Shown here: piece after piece, positions 28,186 to 36,469 of the stretch | Layout of the letters: each line of letters opens with the position of its first letter | How positions within the stretch are numbered: the first letter of the stretch is position 1 | Assembly: GCA_020743695.1 (NCBI GenBank) | Contig: DYUK01000109.1 | Location: 1-46,827, forward strand | DNA: 46,827 nucleotides | Direction of reading: 5' to 3' | From: Brevibacterium senegalense | GTDB taxonomy: Bacteria > Actinomycetota > Actinomycetes > Actinomycetales > Brevibacteriaceae | Translations under genes and position numbers: made by a program | Notes under the pieces: model-generated | The model's database searches: none | What the model was told of the DNA's origin: nothing | Seen by the model: the letters and a program-made list of their open reading frames with translations, nothing else

Positions 28186-29424
28186 TCAGTTCGTGGGTGT
28201 CGTGGGCCAGGGGGCTGCGGGGAGGGCTTCTGCGGAGGAGCCGCCGAACAGGTCGCCCAGCCATTGGAAGAATCCGTCGAACTGGGCGGCGAGCAGGCCG
28301 AACGCGGTCTGCCCCGCAGCGGTCGCGGACACTGCAGCACCCAATGCGACCAGACCGGCCAACGCCAGCAGCATGAGCTGCATCGTGCCGATCCGCTGCC
28401 GGTACAGGAGGGACACGCCCTTCGCGTCCAGCAGCTTGCTGCCCACCCGCAGGCGCGTGATGAACGTCGAGGCCATGCCCTTGCGGCCCTTGTCGAGGAA
28501 CTCGATGAGGGTGTCGTGGGTGCCCACCGCGACGATGAGCTGCGCGCCCTTGTCGTCCGCCAGCAGCATCGCGATGTCCTCACTGGTGCCGGAGGCGGGG
28601 AACGTGACGCACTCGACGCCCAGGTCGCTCACCCGCTCCACGCCGGGGGCGCGGCCGTCCTTGTACGCGTGGACGACGATCTCCGCGCCGCTGGTGAGCG
28701 CCGCGTCGGACACGGAGTCCATGTCGCCCACGATCATGTCCGGCTGATGGCCGGCCTCCAGGATCGCATCCGCGCCGCCGTCCACCCCGATGAGCACCGG
28801 ACGGTGCTCGCGGATGTAGGGGCGCAGCATCGCGAGGTCCTCCTTGTAGTGGTAGCCGCGCACCACGATGAGCGCGTGCCGGCCCTGGAAGGAGGTGCGC
28901 ACCTGCGGCACCTGCAGGCCGTCGGTCAGGAGATCCGAGTCCTTCTGGACATATTCGACGGTGTTCTCGACGAAGTCGCTCAGCACCTCCGTCATCCCGG
29001 ACTCCGCGTCCGCCATCGCGGTCGCGATGGTGTCCGCGGTCTGCACGGTGCCGGTGGCGATCTCCTCACCGTCGCGCAGCAGGGAGCCCTCAGCCACCGA
29101 CAGCTCCTCGCCCTCCTCGACGCGGCCGTCGAAGAGGTCCTCGCCGAAGTCGTCGATGAGCGGGATGCCCGCGGACACGATGATGCCGGGGCCCAGGTTG
29201 GGGTAGGCACCGGACACGGACCGGTGCGCGTTGAGGACCGCCGCAGGGCGGCAGTCGACGAGCGCCTCCGCGGACACGCGGTCTATGTCCGCGTGCCGGA
29301 TGATCGCGATGTCTCCGGGCTGGAGTCGCTTCGTGAGGTCCTTCGTCCGCCGGTCGATCCGGACGATCGCCGGGCCCACCGCGGCCTCGGTGTCCACCCT
29401 CTCTCGGGTTCTGCGCAGAATCAT
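28186..29424 (-). CDS. steA: Cell-separation/cytokinetic protein SteA
   Basis: The 412-aa protein matches the SteA family: an N-terminal domain (RLQPGDIAIIRHADIDRVSA), a thiamine-pyrophosphokinase-like domain with VDGGADAIL (from about residue 214) and PDMIVGDMDSVSD (about 228-240), and a membrane segment near residues 347-370, leaving a short C-terminal tail. The cytoplasmic TPK-like fold suggests nucleotide binding. In Corynebacterium SteA and SteB act with the FtsEX-RipC peptidoglycan hydrolase pathway. No strong ribosome site precedes the ATG. It lies 18 nt after recN. Confidence 0.9.
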   Translation of the reverse strand: MILRRTRERVDTEAAVGPAIVRIDRRTKDLTKRLQPGDIAIIRHADIDRVSAEALVDCRPAAVLNAHRSVSGAYPNLGPGIIVSAGIPLIDDFGEDLFDGRVEEGEELSVAEGSLLRDGEEIATGTVQTADTIATAMADAESGMTEVLSDFVENTVEYVQKDSDLLTDGLQVPQVRTSFQGRHALIVVRGYHYKEDLAMLRPYIREHRPVLIGVDGGADAILEAGHQPDMIVGDMDSVSDAALTSGAEIVVHAYKDGRAPGVERVSDLGVECVTFPASGTSEDIAMLLADDKGAQLIVAVGTHDTLIEFLDKGRKGMASTFITRLRVGSKLLDAKGVSLLYRQRIGTMQLMLLALAGLVALGAAVSATAAGQTAFGLLAAQFDGFFQWLGDLFGGSSAEALPAAPWPTTPTN

Positions 29425-29442
29425 GGTGAGAACATCATCCCA

Positions 29443-31149
29443 TCAGTCCCTGCGGAAGCCCGTCTTCGACGCGTCCGCGTCGCGCACCAGCTCCTCCGCG
29501 TGCGCACGGGCGGAGGCGGAATCGGACATGCCCGCCAGCATGCGGGCGAGCTCCTGGGTGCGCTCCTCCCCCGCCAGCTCGCGGACTCCGGACACCGCAC
29601 CGGTGCCCTCGTCCGTCTTGCGGACGACCAGGTGGTGGTCCGCCCACGCCGCGACCTGAGGCAGATGTGTCACGACGATCACCTGCGAGGAGGTCGCCAG
29701 TCGGGCGAGTCGCCGCCCGATCTCGACGGCCGCCGCACCTCCCACGCCGGCGTCGACCTCGTCGAAGACGAAGGTGGGGAAGGTCTCCGTACGGGCCCGC
29801 ACCACCTCGATCGCGAGCATGACGCGCGACAGCTCGCCGCCCGAGGCTGAACGGCCGATGTCCGTGGGGTCCGCGGCCGTGTGGGACCGGAACAGGAGGC
29901 GCACGTCGTCCGCGCCGTGGGCCGCGGGCGTCGCCTCCTCGACGGCGAACTCGAGGGAGGCGTGCGGCATCGCGAGTGCCGCAAGCTCCTCGCCCACCTG
30001 CGCGCAGAAGTCCTCCGCCGTGCGCCGGCGCACGGCGCGCAGGGCCTCTCCCGCCTGCGTCAACGCCTGGGCGGCCTCCTCGAGGCGGGTGTCCATGTCC
30101 CCCAGGCTCGCCTCGGAGTTCTCCAGGTCCAGCAGCTCCGCACCGGCCTGCTCCTCGAACGCGAGGACGGCGTCGAGGTCCTCCCCGTAGGCGCTCAGGG
30201 AGCCCAGCAGTGCCCGGCGCTCCTCCGTCTGCTCGAGCGACTGACCTTCGTCGTCGCCGAACCCGGCCAGATAGGACGAGAGGTCCGCACCCGTGTCCGC
30301 CAGTCGCACGGCGATGTCGTCCAGCGCCTCCATCGCGCCGGAGAGTGTCTCGTCGACCGCGCCGGCACGGCCCAGGGATTCCGCCGCCTGCGCGATGAGC
30401 GCGGTCGCGCTCTGGGCGTCGTCCCACTCGCTGCCCAGCAGCAGGTCGTGGGCGCGGCCCACGGACTGCTGGAGCTCCTCCGCCGCACCCAGGCGGGCGG
30501 CGAGCGCCGTGAGCTCCGCGTCCTCGCCGGGGACGGGCCGGACCTCGTCGATCGCCTCGAGGGCCGTGCGCAGGAAGTGCATGCGGGCGGCCCGCTCCGA
30601 TCGCGTCTCCTCGAGGCGCGCATGCTCCGCGGTCAGCGCGCGGTGGGCGTCGAAGGCGGACGTGTAGGCGTCCCGTGCGGACCGGCCGGCCTCGCCCGCG
30701 AGCGCGTCGAGGAGTGCACGCTGCTGGGCCTGGCCGCGCAGGGTCAGCTGCTCGGACTGACCGTGCATGCTCACGAGGTCCGCACCCACGTCCTTGAGGA
30801 CGCCCAGGGGCACAGTCCGGCCGCCCGCGGTGGCGCGGGCCCGCCCCTCGCGCGGCAGCATCCGGGTGAGCACCGCCTCGCCGTCTGCGTCTCCGCCGGC
30901 CTCCTCGATCCGCTCCGCGGCCTGCGAGCCGCCGGCCGGGAGCGCGAAGACGCCCTCGACGGTCGCCCGGTCCGCGTCCCGGCGCACGGCGGAGGAATCC
31001 GCGCGGGCGCCCGTCAGCAGGTCGAGCGCGGTGATGAACATCGTCTTGCCCGCTCCGGTCTCGCCCGTCACGGCGGTGAGGCCGGTGCCCAGGTCGATGT
31101 GCGCGGAGGTGATGACGCCCAGGTTCTCGATGCCGATCGAGCTGATCAT
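29443..31149 (-). CDS. recN: DNA repair protein RecN
   Basis: RecN is an SMC-like ATPase of double-strand-break repair. The 568-aa protein starts MISSIGIENLGVI, has Walker A GETGAGKT at about residues 29-36, long central coiled-coil arms and the C-terminal SASGGELSRVMLA signature followed by FVFDEVDAGVGG. The start at 31149 overlaps the nadK stop (ATGA) and has GGGGAG 5 nt upstream; the track's start at 31269 is too early. Length is normal. Confidence 0.96.
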   Translation of the reverse strand: MISSIGIENLGVITSAHIDLGTGLTAVTGETGAGKTMFITALDLLTGARADSSAVRRDADRATVEGVFALPAGGSQAAERIEEAGGDADGEAVLTRMLPREGRARATAGGRTVPLGVLKDVGADLVSMHGQSEQLTLRGQAQQRALLDALAGEAGRSARDAYTSAFDAHRALTAEHARLEETRSERAARMHFLRTALEAIDEVRPVPGEDAELTALAARLGAAEELQQSVGRAHDLLLGSEWDDAQSATALIAQAAESLGRAGAVDETLSGAMEALDDIAVRLADTGADLSSYLAGFGDDEGQSLEQTEERRALLGSLSAYGEDLDAVLAFEEQAGAELLDLENSEASLGDMDTRLEEAAQALTQAGEALRAVRRRTAEDFCAQVGEELAALAMPHASLEFAVEEATPAAHGADDVRLLFRSHTAADPTDIGRSASGGELSRVMLAIEVVRARTETFPTFVFDEVDAGVGGAAAVEIGRRLARLATSSQVIVVTHLPQVAAWADHHLVVRKTDEGTGAVSGVRELAGEERTQELARMLAGMSDSASARAHAEELVRDADASKTGFRRD

Positions 31150-32072
31150 GCCGTCTCCCCCGCCGGTCCCCTCCAGCCGTCGACCGGCAGCTGGAACTTC
31201 CGCACCAGCCGATCCGTGAAGGGACCGCGTTGGATCCGGGCCAGTGTCAGTGGCTGCGCAGACCGGCACGCCTCGATGTGGGAGCGGCTGGGCAGTCCGA
31301 TCTCCTCACGGCCGTCGCACCAGAGCACGGCCGACTCCTCCGCGTGCCGGGCCCGGTACTCGACGGCGATGACCGAGGACGGTCCGGTGACGAGGGGCTC
31401 CGCGAAGAGCGCGTGCGCGCTGATGGGGACCATGAGCAGCGCCTCGACGTCCGGCCACACGATGGGACCGCCCGCGGAGAACGCGTAGGCGGTCGAACCG
31501 GTGGGGGTCGCGAGGATCGCGCCGTCGCAGCCGAAGGTGGACACCGGCCGGTCGTCGATGCCCACGCTCAGTTCGATCATCTGCGTGCGCGGGCCCTTCT
31601 CGACCGTCGCCTCGTTGAGGGCCCAGGCACGGTGGATGATGCGTCCCTCGAGGCGGACGGTGATGTCGAGCGCCATCCGCTGTTCGATGTCGTAGTCGCG
31701 GTCGACCAGGCGGCGCACCGTCTCGTCGAGGTCCGCGGACTCGCTCTCCGCCAGGAAGCCCACATGACCCAGGTTGATGCCCACGACGGGCACACCCAGC
31801 GTGTGGAAGCGCTCCGCCGCGCGCAGGATCGTGCCGTCGCCGCCCAGGACGATGATGAGCTCGCAGTCCTCCGCCGCCGCCAGCAGTCGGTCGTCGTCGA
31901 CGATCTCCGTGCCGTTGGGGCGGGCGTCGTCGTACGAGCACAGGACGTCGTGGGCCGACCGGGACATGACCGGCACGATGTCGTTCGCTCCCAGCGCGGC
32001 GCACACGGCCTCGGCGGCCATCCGGGCGTTCTCGCGGCGCGGGTGGAGGTCGATCAACATCCGTCGGGTCAC
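31146..32072 (-). CDS. nadK: NAD kinase
   Basis: NAD kinase makes NADP from NAD with ATP or polyphosphate. The 308-aa enzyme has GGDGT at residues 77-81, the NLGHVGFLAE region, ALNEATVEKG and ATPTGSTAYAFSAGGP, all hallmark motifs. The start is GTG at 32072, overlapping the tlyA stop as GTGA, with GGAGG 7 nt upstream. Order tlyA-nadK-recN is conserved in actinobacteria. Confidence 0.96.
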   Translation of the reverse strand: MTRRMLIDLHPRRENARMAAEAVCAALGANDIVPVMSRSAHDVLCSYDDARPNGTEIVDDDRLLAAAEDCELIIVLGGDGTILRAAERFHTLGVPVVGINLGHVGFLAESESADLDETVRRLVDRDYDIEQRMALDITVRLEGRIIHRAWALNEATVEKGPRTQMIELSVGIDDRPVSTFGCDGAILATPTGSTAYAFSAGGPIVWPDVEALLMVPISAHALFAEPLVTGPSSVIAVEYRARHAEESAVLWCDGREEIGLPSRSHIEACRSAQPLTLARIQRGPFTDRLVRKFQLPVDGWRGPAGETA

Positions 32073-33082
32073 GGGCCAACCTCCGGGGCGGGTGCAGGGT
32101 CAGATGCGGCGCCGCCGGTCAGCGGCGCACCGCGCTCCACGGTAGCCGATGGACCCGGACCGCCGGTGGAGGTTCCCCCGTCCGCGCTCCCGCAGGTGGC
32201 GGACGGGGCAGGGGCATGGGCCAGCACGAAGTGCTCGATGTTGCCGGCGGGACCGGGCAGGCGGGACTGCGCGGTGGCGCGGACGTGCGCGCCCCGCTCC
32301 TCGAGGGCCTCGACGACGCGGGCGATCGCACGGGCACGATCCGCATCGCGGGTGACGACGCCGTGCTTGTCCAGAGCGGAGCGACTCAGCTCGAACTGGG
32401 GCTTCACCATGAGCAGCAGGACCGCCTGCGGCCGACACACGGCCAGCAGGGCGTCGACGACGAGGGTGAGGGAGATGAAGGAGAGGTCCGCGACGACGAA
32501 GTCGACAGTGCCGTCGGCGCGGAAGGGTGTGTCGGTCCGCGCGGCGAGGTCCGTGCGGGTGAGAGCACGCACGTTCGTGCCCGGCAGGTCGTGGACCCGC
32601 GGGTCCCGGGCGAGGGCGGGGACCAGCTGATCGTGGCCCACGTCGACCGCGTGGACGGCGGCGGCTCCGCGTTCCAGCAGCACCTGGGTGAAGCCGCCGG
32701 TGGAGGCACCGGCGTCCAGGCAGACGGTGCCCGCGACCGCAGCGGGGGCGAGCGCTCCGTCCGCTTCGAAGTCCTCCAGTGCGCCCAGCAGTTTGTGGGC
32801 GCTGCGGGCGACCCAGTGCTCCGGGTCGTCGAGCTCGACGAGGGCGCCGGCCGCCACGGGTGCCGACGGGCGCAGCACGACCGTGCCGTCGACGCGGACG
32901 CGACCGGCGCGGATCTCGCGCGCCGCGCGGGTGCGGGACGCGGCCAGGCCCAGAGCGGGGAGGACGGTGTCGAGACGCCCCGGGGGCGTCGGGCGATCGG
33001 TGGGACCGGCAGCGGAGGGCCTGCCGGCTGTGGACGTATCCGCGGAGACCTGGTCAGCGGAGGGCGTGGGGTCGGCAGGCAT
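32069..33082 (-). CDS. tlyA: TlyA family rRNA methyltransferase
   Basis: TlyA 2'-O-methylates 16S and 23S rRNA in mycobacteria and affects capreomycin susceptibility. The 337-aa protein has an S4 domain (LAASRTRAAREIRAGRVRVDG) and a FtsJ-like methyltransferase domain with the SAM site CLDAGASTGGFTQVLL, FVVADLSFISL and VKPQFE. It carries extra low-complexity tails: about 35 residues N-terminal and about 60 Pro/Gly/Ala-rich residues C-terminal, making it longer than the roughly 270-aa mycobacterial protein. The gene starts 1 nt after the small upstream ORF, with no clear ribosome site, suggesting coupling. Confidence 0.93.
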   Translation of the reverse strand: MPADPTPSADQVSADTSTAGRPSAAGPTDRPTPPGRLDTVLPALGLAASRTRAAREIRAGRVRVDGTVVLRPSAPVAAGALVELDDPEHWVARSAHKLLGALEDFEADGALAPAAVAGTVCLDAGASTGGFTQVLLERGAAAVHAVDVGHDQLVPALARDPRVHDLPGTNVRALTRTDLAARTDTPFRADGTVDFVVADLSFISLTLVVDALLAVCRPQAVLLLMVKPQFELSRSALDKHGVVTRDADRARAIARVVEALEERGAHVRATAQSRLPGPAGNIEHFVLAHAPAPSATCGSADGGTSTGGPGPSATVERGAPLTGGAASDPAPAPEVGP

Positions 33083-33083
33083 G

Positions 33084-33236
33084 TCAGAGGTCGGCCAGTG
33101 CCGCGTCGAGGCGGTCCAGCAGCGCCTGTGCGTCCCGTGCGCGCGCGTCCTCCTCGCTCGCGTCCAGCGCGGTGAGCGCCTCGTCCCACTCGTGCACGGG
33201 CAGCGATCCGCCGGGCAGCGGTGCGGACTCGCTCAT
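33084..33236 (-). CDS. Small conserved-position protein, 50 aa
   Basis: This short ORF starts MSESAPLPGGSLPVHEWDEA and ends LLDRLDAALADL, acidic and likely helical in its second half. It is not called separately in the ORF track. Its ATG overlaps the HAD phosphatase stop (ATGA at 33233-33236) and its stop lies 1 nt before the tlyA ATG, so it fills the gap exactly. M. tuberculosis has a small gene of unknown function, Rv1693, in the same position. Function unknown. Confidence 0.75.
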   Translation of the reverse strand: MSESAPLPGGSLPVHEWDEALTALDASEEDARARDAQALLDRLDAALADL

Positions 33237-34039
33237 GCGAACCGCCGGGGTACGCCGTCGGGCAGGAGGTCCAGGAGGCTGTCGAGGAGCACGTGGGGCC
33301 GCTCCTCCGCCGGCGCGGCGAGCGCATCCTCCTCGCGGTGGACGCCGGTGAGCACCAGTCCGGCCGTGATCCCGGCGGCACGGGCACCGGCGATGTCGGT
33401 CTCCAGGCGGTCTCCCACCATGAGCGGGCGCGCGGCCCCCAGCAGGTCGGTGCCCGCGCGCATCATCGACGCCGCGGGCTTCCCCGCCACCTGCGGGGTC
33501 GCTCCCGTCGTCTCCTGCACGACGCGCACGAACGAGCCGTTGCCCGGCAGCAGTCCGGCCTCCGTGGGGAACGTGCGGTCCAGATTGGTCGCCCACCACT
33601 CAGCGCCCGCGCGCACGGCCGTGCAGATCTCCGCGAGCTGACGCCACCCGGTGTCCGGGGAGTGCCCCTGCACGACCGCGACGGGGTCGTCCGCCGCGCG
33701 GGTGACGACTGACAGGCCCGCGTCGCGCACCTGGTCGGCGAGTGCCTCGGACCCCACCACCAGGACGGGGGCGCCGGCGGGCATCGTGCGCGCCAGCTCC
33801 CGCGCCGCGACGATGCCGGAAGTGAGGACCTGCTCCGGACGTGCATCGACACCCAGCTCGGTAATGTGGTCGGCCACCTGCCGAGCGGATCGCGAGGCGT
33901 TGTTCGTGAGGAAGACGACGGGCACCCCGGCCTCCGCCAGGCCGTTGAGCGCCCGGGCGGCGCCGGGGACGGCGGTGCGTCCCGTGTACACGCAGCCGTC
34001 CAGGTCCAGCAGCAGGCCGTCGAAGTCGAGACCGCTCAT
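33233..34039 (-). CDS. HAD-IIA family phosphatase (NagD-like)
   Basis: The 268-aa hydrolase has the nucleophile motif LLLDLDGCVYTG at the N-terminus, VFLTNNASRS as motif II, a C2-type cap, the lysine in VAGKPAASM and the acidic motif PLMVGDRLETDIAGA, a complete HAD-IIA active site. The family dephosphorylates phosphoglycolate, glycerol 3-phosphate or nucleotides; the substrate here is not evident. The start at 34039 (MSGLDFDGL) has GGAG 7 nt upstream and is preferred over 34066. It occupies the Rv1692 position. Confidence 0.92.
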   Translation of the reverse strand: MSGLDFDGLLLDLDGCVYTGRTAVPGAARALNGLAEAGVPVVFLTNNASRSARQVADHITELGVDARPEQVLTSGIVAARELARTMPAGAPVLVVGSEALADQVRDAGLSVVTRAADDPVAVVQGHSPDTGWRQLAEICTAVRAGAEWWATNLDRTFPTEAGLLPGNGSFVRVVQETTGATPQVAGKPAASMMRAGTDLLGAARPLMVGDRLETDIAGARAAGITAGLVLTGVHREEDALAAPAEERPHVLLDSLLDLLPDGVPRRFA

Positions 34040-34075
34040 CGGACGACTCCGCGAGACCGGGTGCACCGCCGGCGG

Positions 34076-36217
34076 TCAGAGGTCGAAGAGCGGCTCCGTG
34101 AGCTCCTCGTCGTCAGCGCGGGTGTCATCCTCATCCTCATCCTCGTCATCCTGGGCGGAGTCGGCGGGAGCCGTGGTCTCCGGCGCAGCGGCCTCGGGCG
34201 GGGTCTCCTCGGGCGCCTCGGCTCCGTCGGTCGTCGTCTCGCCTTCGTCCGTCGCGACCTGGGACTCGTCCGCCGCGGCCTCGACATCGTCCGTCGTCGT
34301 CTCGGCCGCAGCGGCCTCCGCGTGGTCCGTCGTCCCGTCGTCCGCCATGGTCCCGCTCGTCGCGGCCTCGGCGTCGTCCCCTGTGGTCTCGCCCAGGATC
34401 TCGTCGAGCTCGTCGACGATCTCCTGGTCGAACTCGGAGTCGACCGCGCGCAGGCGGGCCTCCGCCTCCTCGTCCGCCGGTGCGGCGGCGGTGTCCGCGG
34501 CAGACCCGGTCTCCCCGGCCTCGGCGGGGTCAGCGGCGACGGCTTCGGAAGTGGTGTCCTCCGGCGCGTCGGTCGCCTGCTCCGCATCCACCGCCGCTGC
34601 CGCGGCGGACTCCGTCCTCGGGGCCTCGGCCACGGTGTCGGCCTCGGCCGGGTCCGCAGAGGCAGACTCCCCTGACGGGGACTCGTCGCCCGCCGGAGTC
34701 TCGTCGTCCGCCGGGGTCTCCTCGTCCTCGGGCAGCTCGAGCTCCTCGAGCGTGACGATCTCCACGCCCGCGTTGGGATCCGTCTCCTCATCGCCGAACA
34801 GGGTGCCGGTCGCCCGAGCGGTGCGCCGCGCCAGCTCCTCGTACCGGTCGGCCAGGTCGTCGTCGCCCTGCAGCCGGATGACGTCCGAGTAGACCGACAG
34901 CAGTCGCACCAGCGTCCCGTTCGCATTGCCCGCGAAGTTCCGGGTCTCCAGGAGCGCGCGGGCCTCCGGCACATGACCCAGGTCCATGTGGGCGCCGGCG
35001 GCGACCATGAGCAGCTCGGTGTAGAGGTCGTGGCCCAGGCCGCCCTCGGAGGCCTCGGCGAACAGCTCGAGTGCCTTCTGCGGACGGCCGCGCCCGCGCT
35101 CCGCATCCGCGATGAGCGGCAGGTTGTCATCGGAGCCTGCGATCCGCCGGTGCGTGCGCAGCTCCCGCAGCGCCTCGTCGTACTGGCCCAGGTGATAGAG
35201 CAGGATGCCCACGGCCTCGCGCACACCTGCGATCCGGCTGCCGCGCGCGGCGGCGGTCTTCGCGTGCTCGTGGGCGGCCGCGGGATCGGTGGTGATCAGC
35301 TCGCCGGCCGCGACCAGGTGCCGTGCGACGCGGTCTGCAGTCTCCTTCGAGAGGGGACGCAACTGCGCGCGGATCTCCTTGGGCAGCTCCTGACCCGTGA
35401 TCCCCTCCGGGATCGGCGGGCCCTGCGGCAGACGGGGTCGGTCGTCGTTGCGATTCGCACCGCCACGGCGCGCGCCGCCCCGCTCGTCCCGGCGCGGACC
35501 ACCCCGGTCGTCACGACGGGGACGGCCCCGGTCGTCGCGACGGGGACCACCGCGATCTTCACGGCGCGGGCCACCGCGATCGTCCCGGCGAGGCCCACCG
35601 CGGTCATCACGACGCTGGCCGCCCCGGTCATCACGACGGGGTCCGCGGTCGTCGCGCCATCCGCCTTCACGCCGGTCGCCGCCACGGCGGTCGCCGTCGA
35701 ACCGCTCGCCTCGGGGGCCGCGGTCGTCGCGGCGCGGACCATCGCGACGGTCCCCCTCACGTCGGTCGCCCCGAGGCCCACGGTCGTTCCGCTCGAACGG
35801 ACGGCCGTCACGGCGAGGCCCGCCCTGCCGATCACCGCGGTGTCCGCGGTCGTCGCGGCGCGCGCCGCGATCGTCACGACGGTCTCCCTCGCGGCGGTCG
35901 CCGCGGGGACCCCGGTCGTTTCCGTCCCGGTCACCGCGTGCCGACGAGCGGCGGTCTCCCCCACCGCGTCGGTCGGAGCCCGGACGGCCGTCATCGTTCC
36001 AGCGGCTGCGCTGCGGCCGGCCATCGGAGCGGCCGGTTCCGGATCCGCCGCGGCCGGTTCCTCCCGAACGGCTGTGCGGTCCGCCGGACCGCACACGACC
36101 CCGATCGTCACGATCACGTCCACCGCGTCCGCGAGCGTCCCGCCCGTCGCCGTCCCGGCGCGGTCGATCGCGGTCGTCCCTGCGGTCGCGGTCGTTCGTC
36201 TCGTCTGCTTCAGCCAT
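34076..36217 (-). CDS. TPR-like protein with Arg/Asp/Gly repeat N-terminus and acidic C-terminus
   Basis: The roughly 713-aa protein has three parts. Residues 1 to about 260 are almost pure Arg, Asp and Gly, including seven tandem octapeptides like RRDDRGGP. Residues about 265-480 form an alpha-helical, TPR-like domain (HLVAAGELITTDPAAAHEHA, LGQYDEALRELRTHRR, GRPQKALELFAEASEGGLG). The rest is acidic, rich in Ala, Glu, Asp and Thr. The middle domain corresponds by position to Rv1691. The ATG at 36217 has AGGA 5 nt upstream; 36223 is an alternative. It heads the 25-kb minus-strand block. An RNA-binding or scaffold role is inference from composition. Confidence 0.85.
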   Translation of the reverse strand: MAEADETNDRDRRDDRDRPRRDGDGRDARGRGGRDRDDRGRVRSGGPHSRSGGTGRGGSGTGRSDGRPQRSRWNDDGRPGSDRRGGGDRRSSARGDRDGNDRGPRGDRREGDRRDDRGARRDDRGHRGDRQGGPRRDGRPFERNDRGPRGDRREGDRRDGPRRDDRGPRGERFDGDRRGGDRREGGWRDDRGPRRDDRGGQRRDDRGGPRRDDRGGPRREDRGGPRRDDRGRPRRDDRGGPRRDERGGARRGGANRNDDRPRLPQGPPIPEGITGQELPKEIRAQLRPLSKETADRVARHLVAAGELITTDPAAAHEHAKTAAARGSRIAGVREAVGILLYHLGQYDEALRELRTHRRIAGSDDNLPLIADAERGRGRPQKALELFAEASEGGLGHDLYTELLMVAAGAHMDLGHVPEARALLETRNFAGNANGTLVRLLSVYSDVIRLQGDDDLADRYEELARRTARATGTLFGDEETDPNAGVEIVTLEELELPEDEETPADDETPAGDESPSGESASADPAEADTVAEAPRTESAAAAAVDAEQATDAPEDTTSEAVAADPAEAGETGSAADTAAAPADEEAEARLRAVDSEFDQEIVDELDEILGETTGDDAEAATSGTMADDGTTDHAEAAAAETTTDDVEAAADESQVATDEGETTTDGAEAPEETPPEAAAPETTAPADSAQDDEDEDEDDTRADDEELTEPLFDL
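35471..35638 (-). repeat. Seven tandem 24-bp repeats encoding RRDDRGGP-type octapeptides
   Basis: Seven consecutive 24-bp units encode RRDDRGGQ, RRDDRGGP (twice), RREDRGGP, RRDDRGRP, RRDDRGGP and RRDERGGA. Units differ mostly at silent third positions while the peptide is kept, so the repeat is maintained at protein level and is not a recent DNA slippage product. A separate 16-residue duplication, NDRGPRGDRREGDRRD, lies further upstream in the same gene. Confidence 0.9.
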
Positions 36218-36299
36218 CGCCATCCTGGATCGTCACTCTTCGGTTCAGCGCCGACCAACGGCGCGCAGGCTCCGTCTGACCGGGCCGAACATCGTACCC

Positions 36300-36305
36300 A
36301 TTCTA
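36300..36305 (-). promoter_or_regulatory. Possible -10 element for the TPR-protein gene and downstream block
   Basis: TAGAAT reads toward the minus-strand gene about 80 bp upstream of its start, in an otherwise GC-rich gap. No matching -35 is visible, so the assignment is tentative. Confidence 0.3.
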
Positions 36306-36319
36306 GCCCGCCGGACCCG

Positions 36320-36338
36320 CTCCGCCGCGGTGGCGGAG
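36320..36338. promoter_or_regulatory. Inverted repeat in the divergent gap
   Basis: CTCCGCC (36320-36326) and GGCGGAG (36332-36338) form a 7-bp palindrome with a 5-base centre, between the two divergent genes and directly abutting the PHO-box-like repeats. It could be an operator for either gene. Confidence 0.35.
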
Positions 36339-36381
36339 TTCACCTTCCACACATCTGGACATCACCTGCCGTCACCTTGAG
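36338..36381 (+). promoter_or_regulatory. PHO-box-like direct repeats upstream of the surface-protein gene
   Basis: GTTCACCTTCC, ACACATCTGGA and CATCACCTGCC follow each other at 11-nt spacing, with a fourth CACC-containing unit (GTCACCTTGAG) one base short. The first unit resembles the GTTCACC direct repeats bound by PhoP in Streptomyces. The site lies about 90-130 bp upstream of the gene at 36470. Confidence 0.3.
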
Positions 36382-36469
36382 AGTCCCCTGGGTTTCTTAA
36401 CGTCGAGCATGATCGGCGGCCCCTGCGTCCGCCCGACATCTGCGTCCCACACAGCTCCGAAAGGCTCAC

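Noticed and set aside
35471-35638. CRISPR-like array
   Set aside because: The 24-bp units are contiguous with no spacers and encode a repeated octapeptide in frame.
35397-36380. Ser/Arg/Pro-rich plus-strand ORF resembling an SR protein
   Set aside because: It is the reverse reading of the Arg/Asp/Gly repeats of the TPR-protein gene and has no independent evidence.
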